The position numbers and the translations under genes were made by a program. Below are positions 25,052 to 33,919 of a DNA stretch of 64,000 nucleotides, piece after piece. The DNA is from Chryseobacterium sp. c4a (GTDB lineage Bacteria; Bacteroidota; Bacteroidia; Flavobacteriales; Weeksellaceae): contig NZ_WXVU01000009.1 of assembly GCF_009900745.1 (NCBI RefSeq), positions 62,001-126,000 on the forward strand. Direction: 5' to 3'. Every line of letters begins with the position of its first letter. Position 1 is the stretch's first letter. The notes under the pieces are model-generated. The model saw nothing but the letters and a program-made list of their open reading frames with translations. It was not told the DNA's origin and did no database searches.

Positions 25052-28000
25052 ATGGCAGAATATATTCTAGAAAACATCAATATCAGTACACTTTCCGTAT
25101 ATGACCTCCTAAAGCATACTGCAGAAAGTTCATTTATTGGAATCACTGATTTTCATGATGTTTATCCCGTTGCCATTGAAAATAATACGGGAATCTTTAC
25201 CAAAAAATCTTCATTGCAGGATTTCCCTATGGTTACTATAAGCTTAATCGGAAATTCATTGCTTTGCAGTTGTACCTGTGATCATTCTAAAGTACAGCTT
25301 TGTGCTCATCAGACGGAAATTATTCATTGTATTCTGGAAGAGAAAAATTACAGAATCTTCTTTGACGATATACTCCGTAAAAAAACATTAGTATCTAAAG
25401 CCAAAAGCTATGGGCTAGAAAACGAACAAGACCTGGATCAGTATTTTCAATTGGAATTGAAAAACGGAAAGCTTGACATTTCGCCCAAGATCAAGGAAAT
25501 ATTTCCCATGGATGAACTGATGCTTCAAAAAGATCTTCTGCCCCAACTTTCATCAAAATTGGATGAATTAGCAGCTTTAGAAACCGGCAAAAGACAAATA
25601 CTAGTGATCGGAAAACACCGTTACTACAATCATTTGGTATTTACCCTTATGGAAGCAGAGATTACACAAACCGGAAAGATTAAAAATCCTGTTACTTCTG
25701 TAGATGCCATGCAGTTGATTTGGAAAGCAGAGAAACCTTTGGATATAAAATTCTACACCGCTATTTCTACTTTTCAGAACAATTATAATGAAGATTATAA
25801 CCCTGCAGAACTGGAGGCGTTAAAGCTTATTGTAAAAAATCCTCTTGATCTGGAGGTCTATTATCATGATCGTGAAATCGCTGAAACGATCTCTTCAAAG
25901 TCTTTGATCGCCGTTAAAATTAACACTTTAGATGCAGAGCTTCAACTATCTGTATTTAAGAAAGATCCATTTTATGAAATCACAGGAGAATTACTATTTA
26001 ATGACGTTTCTGTTCCTTTTAAAAATGTGATCATCAGAAATGAATATTTTGTATATAACAACAACACTTTCAGCTTTGTAGACCAGCCCGACATGCTCAA
26101 AGTCATCAGGTTTTTCAAAGCAAATAATGAGATTTTGTTGATTCATTCTTCAAAATATGAGGGTTTTATGAAGCAAATACTCTCCACACTAGAAGAACGT
26201 ATACACATCAATTACAGCTATATACAAGAAGCAACAAAAGTACAGCTTGAAGAAAAGGATTTTCAGATAGAAAAGGTTATTTATCTTCGACAACAGGAAA
26301 ATTATATCGGGATCACCCCTGTTATGAAATATGGACAGGTAGAAGTTCCGGTGTATTCCAGAAAGCAAATTTTTGATACTGATCAGAATGGAAATCCCTT
26401 CAAAATAGAAAGAAACGATGCGGCAGAAGCACGCTTCACCTCCTTAGTAATGCAACAGCATCCTGACTTTGAAGAACAGATGGATGGTTACCAATATTTT
26501 TATCTGCACAGAGATAAATTCCTTGATGATCATTGGTTTTTAAATGCGTTTGAAGTATGGCGAAATGAAGGGGTCATTATTTTAGGTTTTAATGAATTAA
26601 AAAACAACAAACTGAATCCGCACCGCGCCAAAATCAATATTCAGATCACCAGCGGACTGGATTGGTTTAATGCTAAACTAAAAGTAGGTTTTGGTCAGAA
26701 AGAAGCCACTTTGAAACAGCTGCACAGAACCATTCGTAATAAAAGTAAATTCGTACAGCTGGATGATGGGAGCATGGGAATTCTTCCTGAAGAATGGATG
26801 GATAAGATTGCCGCTTATTTTCAAGCCGGAGAAATTGATGAGGAGCTGCTAAAAATTCCGAAAATCAATTTTACAGAAGTCTCCTCTCTTTTTGAAAAAG
26901 AAGTTCTGAGTACTGAAGTTCAGAATGAGCTTACCACTTATTCCACTCAATTTTCAACCGTTAAAACTATTCCAAAGGTCAAAATTCCCACTGAATTACA
27001 TGCTGAATTAAGAGATTATCAGCATGATGGGTTAAATTGGCTCAATTTCCTTGATGACTTTAATTTTGGCGGATGCCTGGCTGATGATATGGGATTGGGA
27101 AAAACCATTCAGATTCTTGCATTTATTCTTTCTCAAAGGGAAAAACGAGGCAGCACCACCCATCTTATTGTGGTTCCTACTTCACTTCTTTTCAACTGGC
27201 AAGAAGAAATTAATAAATTCGCTCCTTCCATAAAGGTGTTGGTTCATTATGGGGCGGATCGACAAAAGACAACAGTCCATTTCCCAGAGTATGAAGTGGT
27301 CTTAACCAGCTATGGAATGCTGCTTTCCGATATTCGTTTTCTGAAAACTTTTAACTTTAATTATATTTTTCTGGATGAGTCTCAGACGATTAAAAACCCT
27401 AATTCAGAAAGATATAAAGCAGCAAGACTTCTACAGGCCAGAAATAGAATTGTATTAACAGGTACTCCTGTTGAAAACAGCACTTTTGATCTTTATAGCC
27501 AGCTTTCTTTCGCTTGTCCTGGATTATTGGGCAGCAAACAGTATTTCAAAGATATTTACGCCATTCCTATTGATAAATTTGAGTTCAGTAAACGAGCCAT
27601 GGAGCTTCAACAGAAAATAAAACCTTTTATTCTTCGCAGAACTAAAAAGCAAGTAGCTAAAGAGCTTCCTGAAAAAACGGAAACTGTTATTTATTGCGAA
27701 ATGAATGCTGAACAACGCCGAATTTATGATGCCTACGAAAAAGAACTTCGGGAATTTATTGCGGCCAATGATGACGATGATCTCAACAAAAACAGCATCC
27801 ATGTTCTCACAGGTCTTACAAGGCTCAGACAGATCTGTAATTCTCCTGTATTGATTAAAGAGGGGTATTCCGGAGAGCATGCAGTAAAGATTGAAATTTT
27901 GATGGAGCAAATCCTTGGAAAATCGAAAGATCATAAAATCCTGGTATTCTCACAGTTTGTCGGAATGCTCGACTTATTGAAACCGGAGCTGGAACGTCAT

Positions 28001-28390
28001 GGAATTCCTTTCGAATATCTTACCGGACAGACCAAAGACAGGGGTGAAAAAGTGGCTAATTTTCAGGAAAATGAAGACATCCGCGTGTTTTTAATAAGTT
28101 TAAAAGCTGGCGGTGTAGGGCTTAATCTCACCCAAGCCGATTACATTTACCTGATCGACCCTTGGTGGAATCCTGCTACCGAAAATCAAGCTATAGACCG
28201 AAGTTACCGTATAGGACAAACTAAAAACGTTATTGCTGTCCGTATGATCTGTTCCAATACCGTAGAGGAGAAAATCCTTACTCTTCAGAAAAAGAAGAAA
28301 TTACTGGCTCAAAACCTTCTCAAAACAGATGGAACAAAATTCCAGGGACTTTCAAAACAAGATCTTCTGGATATTTTGGAATCTAACTAA
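25052..28390 (+). CDS. SWI2/SNF2 helicase-like ATPase with SWIM zinc finger
   Basis: The 1112-residue protein begins with a SWIM zinc finger (C74, C76, C84, H86 in LCSCTCDHSKVQLCAHQ). It has a long middle region and a C-terminal SNF2 motor: LRDYQHDGLNWLNFLDDF, Walker A DDMGLGKTIQ, DESQ as motif II, TGTPVEN as motif III, the HELICc half with VFLISLKAGGVGLNLTQAD and the arginine finger region NQAIDRSYRIGQ. Such proteins use ATP to remodel DNA-protein complexes; in bacteria the SNF2-SWIM type (RapA-like and others) helps transcription or repair. It stands alone with its own promoter. Length and motif set are normal for the family, and nothing is truncated. Confidence 0.93.
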   Translation: MAEYILENINISTLSVYDLLKHTAESSFIGITDFHDVYPVAIENNTGIFTKKSSLQDFPMVTISLIGNSLLCSCTCDHSKVQLCAHQTEIIHCILEEKNYRIFFDDILRKKTLVSKAKSYGLENEQDLDQYFQLELKNGKLDISPKIKEIFPMDELMLQKDLLPQLSSKLDELAALETGKRQILVIGKHRYYNHLVFTLMEAEITQTGKIKNPVTSVDAMQLIWKAEKPLDIKFYTAISTFQNNYNEDYNPAELEALKLIVKNPLDLEVYYHDREIAETISSKSLIAVKINTLDAELQLSVFKKDPFYEITGELLFNDVSVPFKNVIIRNEYFVYNNNTFSFVDQPDMLKVIRFFKANNEILLIHSSKYEGFMKQILSTLEERIHINYSYIQEATKVQLEEKDFQIEKVIYLRQQENYIGITPVMKYGQVEVPVYSRKQIFDTDQNGNPFKIERNDAAEARFTSLVMQQHPDFEEQMDGYQYFYLHRDKFLDDHWFLNAFEVWRNEGVIILGFNELKNNKLNPHRAKINIQITSGLDWFNAKLKVGFGQKEATLKQLHRTIRNKSKFVQLDDGSMGILPEEWMDKIAAYFQAGEIDEELLKIPKINFTEVSSLFEKEVLSTEVQNELTTYSTQFSTVKTIPKVKIPTELHAELRDYQHDGLNWLNFLDDFNFGGCLADDMGLGKTIQILAFILSQREKRGSTTHLIVVPTSLLFNWQEEINKFAPSIKVLVHYGADRQKTTVHFPEYEVVLTSYGMLLSDIRFLKTFNFNYIFLDESQTIKNPNSERYKAARLLQARNRIVLTGTPVENSTFDLYSQLSFACPGLLGSKQYFKDIYAIPIDKFEFSKRAMELQQKIKPFILRRTKKQVAKELPEKTETVIYCEMNAEQRRIYDAYEKELREFIAANDDDDLNKNSIHVLTGLTRLRQICNSPVLIKEGYSGEHAVKIEILMEQILGKSKDHKILVFSQFVGMLDLLKPELERHGIPFEYLTGQTKDRGEKVANFQENEDIRVFLISLKAGGVGLNLTQADYIYLIDPWWNPATENQAIDRSYRIGQTKNVIAVRMICSNTVEEKILTLQKKKKLLAQNLLKTDGTKFQGLSKQDLLDILESN

Positions 28391-28418
28391 TACATTATCA
28401 AATATCTAAAAAAACAAA

Positions 28419-28441
28419 ACCGACAGATAAAATCTGCCGGT
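28419..28441. terminator. Weak hairpin between convergent genes
   Basis: ACCGACAGAT and ATCTGCCGGT form a 10-bp stem with one mismatch and a 3-base loop. A-runs lie on both sides. Confidence 0.55.
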
Positions 28442-28482
28442 AAAAAACAAAAATTGATATGGATATGATTAGATATGTGTTT

Positions 28483-29787
28483 TTACTTTTTAATCATCTT
28501 TTGGGTAATTATTTTTTTATCTTTCGTCTGTATTTTAATCAGATAGTTTCCTGGAATACAACTGCTCATATTCACAGTTTCAGAATTTCCTTCCAAAAGT
28601 TTTTGCCCTGAAATAGAATAAACCTCATACTTCTCCAGTCCTTCTTTCATCTTGATGACTGCATTTCCAGATGTTGGATTTGGATATAGCTTGACCTCTA
28701 TAGGTTTTCCTTTAGAAACTTCTGTCGTAGAAAGGCTTTCTGGCTGTACATTGATGGTATAATCTTCTACTTGACCGATAAACCAACCTGAAGGACAGGC
28801 AAGATTTTCCAATGTTCCCATCCATGAACTGGATTCATACGCTTTAACTAACCTAAAACGGGTATTTCCTAATGACGCATTCACAGGAATAGTAATGGTT
28901 TCAGAAGTTACTCCTGACTCATGTCCTGAAACAGGGTTGGAACTATCCAGATATCCCAGATTAAACTTTTCATCAGCATCAAACTGATTATTATGGTTAA
29001 AATCGATATAGGCATAAGCAGAAACAGTTGTTTGTCCATGCGTTCCACCCGTAACGGTTATTGGATATCCACTGCCGCGATTAACATTGAAAGTGGTTCC
29101 TGTAAAGTCTTCTATAACCGGAGAATTTCCATCAATTGGACTATCATTCACTACTCCTGCAAATTCTATCTTGCTTATTTCGCTTACTGTAAGGCTGGTT
29201 ACATTTTCAGCTCCACAATAAGGAAACGGAAACCCTAGGTTATTTCCTTGAATATTCACTGTATAATCTTCAGTCTGACCAGCTCTTAATCCGGAATCAC
29301 AAGCAGAATGAATGGAATTCTCAGCATTAGGATCTGAATAAGCCTGTACATTGGTATTTTTAAGAACTCTCATTCTCTTGCTTCCACCTGATACATTTGC
29401 AGGAACAGCAATATAACTATCGATGGTAAAAGCATTTGCTGGATTAGCAGCCTCTAACCTGCCTATGTAAAAACCTTCTCCTGCGTCATCAAAACTACCA
29501 TTTCCATTAAAATCAATATACACCATTACATCACTTGGGAAAGTACTTGACGGCCCTTTTACCGATATTGGATAGGAACTTCCCGCCATCAAATCAGTAG
29601 ACAAAGAAGTAAAGTCTTCGTATTCCTGAGTATTGGATGAATTTGTTGATGAAGCATTATTGATACTCCCAAAGGTGACATTGCTGATCATATTACTGCC
29701 TGCACCATATTGAAAAACCGGAGTGCAGTATTGGGCATCTATGAGCCCGTATAAAATGATCGCAGAAAGAGTAGTTATTTTTTTCAT
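28483..29787 (-). CDS. Surface protein with two GEVED domains and T9SS sorting domain
   Basis: The start at 29787 (MKKITTLSAIILYGLIDAQYC) gives a signal peptide; the longer frame starts in poor sequence. The 434-residue protein holds two GEVED domains, ending GQTEDYTVNIQ and GQVEDYTINVQ, each with calcium-like loops such as DFNGNGSFDDAGEGF and DFNHNNQFDADEKF. It ends in a T9SS sorting domain (VKLYPNPTSGNAVIKMKE to KIITQKMIKK). It is exported by the type IX system to the cell surface. A role in adhesion or binding of a large substrate is likely but unproven. Confidence 0.88.
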   Translation of the reverse strand: MKKITTLSAIILYGLIDAQYCTPVFQYGAGSNMISNVTFGSINNASSTNSSNTQEYEDFTSLSTDLMAGSSYPISVKGPSSTFPSDVMVYIDFNGNGSFDDAGEGFYIGRLEAANPANAFTIDSYIAVPANVSGGSKRMRVLKNTNVQAYSDPNAENSIHSACDSGLRAGQTEDYTVNIQGNNLGFPFPYCGAENVTSLTVSEISKIEFAGVVNDSPIDGNSPVIEDFTGTTFNVNRGSGYPITVTGGTHGQTTVSAYAYIDFNHNNQFDADEKFNLGYLDSSNPVSGHESGVTSETITIPVNASLGNTRFRLVKAYESSSWMGTLENLACPSGWFIGQVEDYTINVQPESLSTTEVSKGKPIEVKLYPNPTSGNAVIKMKEGLEKYEVYSISGQKLLEGNSETVNMSSCIPGNYLIKIQTKDKKIITQKMIKK

Positions 29788-30553
29788 GGAGTTCTTATTT
29801 TTTGTTGAGGCAAATTTATATTTATTTAGAATCAATAAAAATAAGAAAGTAATGATATTTGTCAGTTTATAGAGATTTATCAAGATTTAATTATCAAATA
29901 AATAATAAAACAACTGTTAATTATATAATTACCAATAAGTTCACTTCTTTATTGAGATTAAATGAAAACTTATATTTATTGCGTCCTAGATTTTAACTGT
30001 ATTCCCCAGCGTTTTGATAAGTATCTTGATCGTTTAAGTTTTATCAGTTGTTCTTTCTTTATGGAGCTTTGTTGTAAACGCTTTAAAGGTGTATTTTAAG
30101 TAGGTTACAGTATTTATTGGGTTTTTCTTGTTTAAAAGGTTTAAAGGCTTAAAACCACCTTAAAAATAGCAAATGGAGTATACAAATAGAAAACATGCTA
30201 TTGAGAATTTCAAATTTAGCTGATCCTCCATAAAAAAGTTTCTATCGTAATACTCCGATTCTTATGAAGGTATTTCAAAGTTTTAATCCTGACATTAAAG
30301 CTTTGTGATGATTTTCTGGATGTATTATTTAGCTTTTGCAGGAAAACTTACAAGTATAATATCTTTATAATAAACAACTAAATATTAATTATTTAAACCT
30401 ATTTAATTCATTTATTAATTGAATAAACTCTCATCCCAATTAATCCAGATTTATTTCTTCCAGATGAAAGTATATAAAGATCATTTTCCGGTTTTAATAG
30501 TACTTATGTCATCTTTAAACGAGTCACTCTTTTATCAGAAGTTTCTTTAATTA
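29788..30553. other. Noncoding stretch of about 0.77 kb
   Basis: No gene can be supported here. One 45-codon frame (from 29962, plus strand) has no ribosome site and I do not trust it. The stretch is AT-rich with no clear repeat family, insertion-sequence end or RNA gene. It may hold the promoter of the GEVED gene near 29800-29880. Confidence 0.6.
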
Positions 30554-30661
30554 ACAGTAAAAGACGGCGTATGAAGGGTGCATATTATTTTCCAAATCAT
30601 TCATGCCTTTCCGCTTCCATATTTACTATTTTTATGAAACCCTTTTAGCCGTCTTTTCTGT
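30554..30661 (-). other. Long nested hairpin downstream of the thiolase gene
   Basis: The bases ACAG-AAAAGACGGC (30554-30568, one bulged T) pair with GCCGTCTTTTCTGT (30648-30661), giving a 14-bp outer stem. Inside, AAGGGT (30574-30579) pairs with ACCCTT (30639-30644), and the loop is about 60 bases. It lies 14 bases after the thiolase stop and on that strand ends in TTTTACTGTTAATT. It could be a bulky terminator, a 3' mRNA element or a small RNA. Confidence 0.5.
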
Positions 30662-30675
30662 ACTGATTATGCTTT

Positions 30676-31851
30676 TTAATTCAGATTTTCAATAAGAATT
30701 GCCGAAGCTCCACCACCGCCATTACAAATGGCAGCAATACCATATCGACCTCCTTCCTGGCGCAATACATTGACTAATGTTGCAATAATTCTTGCTCCCG
30801 AAGCACCAATCGGATGTCCCATTGCAACAGCACCACCATATATATTAACTTTATTCAAATCATATCCCAGAATTTGCTGGTTGGATAGGATCACGGAAGA
30901 ATAGGCTTCATTAATTTCAAAATAATCAATATTGGACAAACGCAATCCTGTATTCTTCAGAATTTTTTGAATGGCAACAGATGGAGAGGTAGTAAACCAT
31001 TCCGGAGATTGCGCGGCATCTGCGTAGGCAACAATTCGAGCCAATGGTTTAAGATGATATTCTTGTATCGCTTGTGAAGATCCAAGCAATATTGCTGCCG
31101 CTCCATCATTCAGGTTACTCGAATTGGCTGCTGTGAGAACTCCATCATTTTCAAAAGCCGGTTTCAACAGAGAAATTTTTTCAGGAATCAGCTTATCTAT
31201 GTCTTCATCCCGATCTACCAGTACAGTTCCTTTCTTTCCTTCAATGGTAATGCTAATTAATTCTTCGTTAAATTTATTTCCGGAAGCTGCTTCCTGAGCT
31301 CTTTTATAAGATATCAATGCATAATCATCCAAATGTTGTCTTGTTAAGCCATACTTTTTCACTCCTAATTCTGCAGCACTTCCCATGTGAAAATTATGAT
31401 ACACATCCCATAAACCGTCTTTAATTAAGCCGTCAACAAGTGTAGTATCCCCTAATTTCCGCCCCTGGCGAAGATAATTGTAATGAGGCACATTACTCAT
31501 GCTTTCCATTCCACCTGTCATAACAAGATTTTCCAATCCAAGTTGAATCTGCTGCGCCCCGATCATGGCAGCTTTCATTCCGGAAGCACATACTTTATTG
31601 ACAGTAGTAGCATCTTTGTCTACCGGAATTTTCGAAAAAATAGCAGCTTGTCTTGCTGGTGATTGTCCTACTCCTGCGCTCAGTACATTTCCCATATATA
31701 CACTCTCTATATTTGCGGGAGAGACAGATACACTTTCATAAGTATCCTGTATAGCTATTGCTCCTAACTGAGGAGCAGTAAAACTTGATAAACTTCCCAT
31801 AAAACCTCCTATAGGAGTTCTTTTGGCTGCCATGATAAATGCTTCTTTCAT
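30676..31851 (-). CDS. Acetyl-CoA C-acyltransferase (thiolase)
   Basis: The 391-residue protein is a complete thiolase: catalytic C88 in NKVCASGMKA, H346 in GHPIGASGAR and C376 in CNGGGGASA. It joins or splits acyl-CoA units: biosynthetic condensation of two acetyl-CoA, or the last step of beta-oxidation. It sits alone behind a promoter (31929-31936) with two TetR-type operators, one in the promoter and one after it, so it is probably induced when a TetR/AcrR repressor releases DNA, likely by an acyl-CoA or fatty acid. No TetR gene is in this window; it must be elsewhere. A long hairpin follows the stop. Confidence 0.93.
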   Translation of the reverse strand: MKEAFIMAAKRTPIGGFMGSLSSFTAPQLGAIAIQDTYESVSVSPANIESVYMGNVLSAGVGQSPARQAAIFSKIPVDKDATTVNKVCASGMKAAMIGAQQIQLGLENLVMTGGMESMSNVPHYNYLRQGRKLGDTTLVDGLIKDGLWDVYHNFHMGSAAELGVKKYGLTRQHLDDYALISYKRAQEAASGNKFNEELISITIEGKKGTVLVDRDEDIDKLIPEKISLLKPAFENDGVLTAANSSNLNDGAAAILLGSSQAIQEYHLKPLARIVAYADAAQSPEWFTTSPSVAIQKILKNTGLRLSNIDYFEINEAYSSVILSNQQILGYDLNKVNIYGGAVAMGHPIGASGARIIATLVNVLRQEGGRYGIAAICNGGGGASAILIENLN

Positions 31852-31870
31852 AGTTTTTATTAATTTTAAA

Positions 31871-31890
31871 AATATACTAATCGGTATATT
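31871..31890. promoter_or_regulatory. TetR-type operator, copy 1
   Basis: AATATACTAATCGGTATATT is a 20-bp near-palindrome, matching copy 2 at 19 of 20 bases. It lies between the predicted transcription start and the thiolase ATG. Confidence 0.72.
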
Positions 31891-31928
31891 TTAGGTTAAA
31901 AAATTTTGCTTTTAAAAAAGTCTTCACA

Positions 31929-31936
31929 CAAATATA
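31929..31936 (-). promoter_or_regulatory. -7 box of the thiolase gene
   Basis: TATATTTG on the minus strand is an exact TAnnTTTG. A TTTG lies 25 bases upstream (31962-31965) as a possible -33 element, with operator copy 2 between the two. Confidence 0.65.
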
Positions 31937-31939
31937 CAA

Positions 31940-31959
31940 AATATACCAATCGGTATATT
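31940..31959. promoter_or_regulatory. TetR-type operator, copy 2
   Basis: AATATACCAATCGGTATATT is a 20-bp palindrome (AATATACC, AATC, GGTATATT). It lies directly next to the -7 box on its upstream side, 69 bases centre to centre from copy 1, an ideal place for repression. Confidence 0.75.
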
Positions 31960-32006
31960 GTCAAATAAAAAAAAGTCCTACTCATAAAAAAGTAAGACAA
32001 TTTATT

Positions 32007-32507
32007 TTATGCTCTGCTCAATTGATCAAGCTTTTTCAGTAAGGTAGGCATTCTATAAGAGCCATGCATCTGCTCTACATCCAGCTTGATTTGATCCACA
32101 TCTATCCCTTTAGCCGTTACAAAAAGAGGTGTTTTACTATCTCCACGCAATACGCTTCTTCTTTGAGCATCAGGGGTTGTAAACTCATTTTTAGCGATAC
32201 CTACCACGGGATATTTTCCTTGTAAAGATTCGTAAAGATATCCTCCTAATCCAATTTTACCATCATTATCAAGAGTCACATATCCATCAACAATGATAAT
32301 ATCTTTTTCTTTTAAAACGATTTTATTCAATAAACTCAGAATACATGGCAATTCTCTTTTGTAAAAGGCTCCGCTTTCATATTCTGAACTGATGGGAGTC
32401 TGTTCTGTAAAAACTTCTACTTCCCGGCCAGATTTCCAGTCTTCAAATGCAATACATACAGTATTGGCATAGTCTTCATAATAATAGGTATCAAATGCGT
32501 AGATCAT
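32007..32507 (-). CDS. Endonuclease V-like protein, divergent
   Basis: The 166-residue protein follows the endonuclease V fold order: an early strand with an Asp (YAFDTYYYED), YKRELPCILSLL, IIVDGYVTLDNDGKIGLGGYLYE, VVGIAKNEF and the end GSYRMPTLLKKLDQL. Endonuclease V cuts near deoxyinosine in DNA or inosine in RNA, using a metal. This one is shorter than E. coli Nfi (about 220 residues), and the canonical catalytic DGxGxxHPR segment is changed to DGYVTLDNDGKIGLG. It could be a relaxed-specificity or inactive relative. It stands alone on the minus strand. Confidence 0.72.
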   Translation of the reverse strand: MIYAFDTYYYEDYANTVCIAFEDWKSGREVEVFTEQTPISSEYESGAFYKRELPCILSLLNKIVLKEKDIIIVDGYVTLDNDGKIGLGGYLYESLQGKYPVVGIAKNEFTTPDAQRRSVLRGDSKTPLFVTAKGIDVDQIKLDVEQMHGSYRMPTLLKKLDQLSRA

Positions 32508-32662
32508 CGTATTGATTTATTTCAACCCTCAAAGTAAGGAAATGAAAGTTATTGCATAAGTTAACAGAATCTACAAAGGATCAAGGATTTAATCATCTTA
32601 AATAAAAAAATCCTTATTCCTTTGTTTTTTCTGAATGTATTTTAAAATAAACGAAGTAAGGA

Positions 32663-33703
32663 TTACTTTCTGTCTACTACAATTCTTTCAGGTCTGTTAG
32701 CAATATCCCAGGCAGTAGTGAAAACCAACTGAGTTCTTTTCTCCAACAGATTATAATCAATCTTATCAGGATCATCCGTTGACTTGTGATAGTCTTCATG
32801 AATTCCATCAAAGAAGAATGCTACAGGAACATTATGTTTAGCAAAATTATAGTGATCTGAACGGTAATACAATTGTTGAGGATCATTAAGATCATCATAC
32901 TTGTAATTCAGTTCCAAATTATTGGTTTTCTTATTAGCTGCTTCATTAATTACTTTAAGCTGCGAGCTTAGCATATCAGAACCTATCACATACACATATT
33001 GCTTTCCTCTGTTGTCCGGATCGTCACGCCCAATCATATCAATATTAAGATCTACAACGGTATTCGCCAATGGGAAAACAGGATTGTCTGTATAATATTC
33101 TGAACCAAACAAGCCATGTTCTTCTCCTGTTACGTGAAGAAATAAAACAGATCTTTTTGGGCCATTACCTGCTTTTTTAGCTTCCTGGAAGGCTTTAGCC
33201 ATCTCCATTACAGCAACAGTTCCGCTTCCGTCATCATCAGCTCCATTATACACTACTCCATTTTTTGTTCCTACATGGTCATAATGTGCAGAAACCACCA
33301 CTATTTCTTCGGGTTTTTCACTTCCTTCAATAAAAGCTAAGATATTTTCAGAATCCGGAAGATTTCCGCCTCCTCTTTTCTTCATAAATGCTGAAGGAAC
33401 TTTCTGATAGTAAGAACCTAACGCTTTAGGATAAGAAATCTCGAGGCTTTTATAATAGTTAACCATGTATTCTCCTGCTTTTTTCTGCCCTTTGCTTCCT
33501 GTATCTCTACCCTCCATCTCATCTGAAGCAATTACATATAGATTCTTCTTTAGGTTTTCGGCTTTGATACTTTTATAAGCATTGGCAAAAGCTTTATCAT
33601 GTTTTTGAAAAACATGGTTTGGGGCTGTACCATCAGCAACCTGTGTAGTTTTGCAGCTTGTCATCAGCGCAAGAGCAAATAATGGAATAAGTAGTTTTTT
33701 CAT
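32663..33703 (-). CDS. M28-family zinc aminopeptidase, lipoprotein
   Basis: The start at 33703 (MKKLLIPLFALALMTSCKTTQ) gives a lipoprotein signal with Cys at position 17. The 346-residue protein shows the M28 peptidase metal site: HYDHVG and the bridging Asp in YNGADDDGSG, the Glu pair HVTGEEHGLFGSEYY, and DMIGRDDPDN and the later RSDHYNFAKHNVP histidine. It is an outer-membrane anchored peptidase, probably releasing amino acids from peptide ends. The metal ligands are all present. Its end has a stem (AATCCTTA with TAAGGATT) that overlaps the stop codon and could act as a terminator. Confidence 0.9.
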   Translation of the reverse strand: MKKLLIPLFALALMTSCKTTQVADGTAPNHVFQKHDKAFANAYKSIKAENLKKNLYVIASDEMEGRDTGSKGQKKAGEYMVNYYKSLEISYPKALGSYYQKVPSAFMKKRGGGNLPDSENILAFIEGSEKPEEIVVVSAHYDHVGTKNGVVYNGADDDGSGTVAVMEMAKAFQEAKKAGNGPKRSVLFLHVTGEEHGLFGSEYYTDNPVFPLANTVVDLNIDMIGRDDPDNRGKQYVYVIGSDMLSSQLKVINEAANKKTNNLELNYKYDDLNDPQQLYYRSDHYNFAKHNVPVAFFFDGIHEDYHKSTDDPDKIDYNLLEKRTQLVFTTAWDIANRPERIVVDRK

Positions 33704-33894
33704 ACAGAATAAATTTCTTAAAAATAACAATTTTTATTGAATCAGAACTATATAATGAAAGATCTTCCCTCTTATTATAGGCCTTCAGGAAGAAATAAAA
33801 ATATCTTCAGGATTCAGAATATCCAATATTGAACAAATAAACTTAAAATTAACATATATAAAAATATAAACCCTATACACTATCAAATTTTTAT

Positions 33895-33902
33895 TACTTT
33901 TG
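33895..33902 (+). promoter_or_regulatory. -7 box of the aminotransferase gene
   Basis: TACTTTTG is an exact TAnnTTTG, 17 bases before the ATG at 33920. Confidence 0.6.
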
Positions 33903-33919
33903 ATAGAAATACGAAATTA

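Noticed and set aside
29962..30099. A 45-codon plus-strand frame with several Cys
   Set aside because: It has no ribosome-binding site or promoter box and no family resemblance; likely chance in noncoding DNA.
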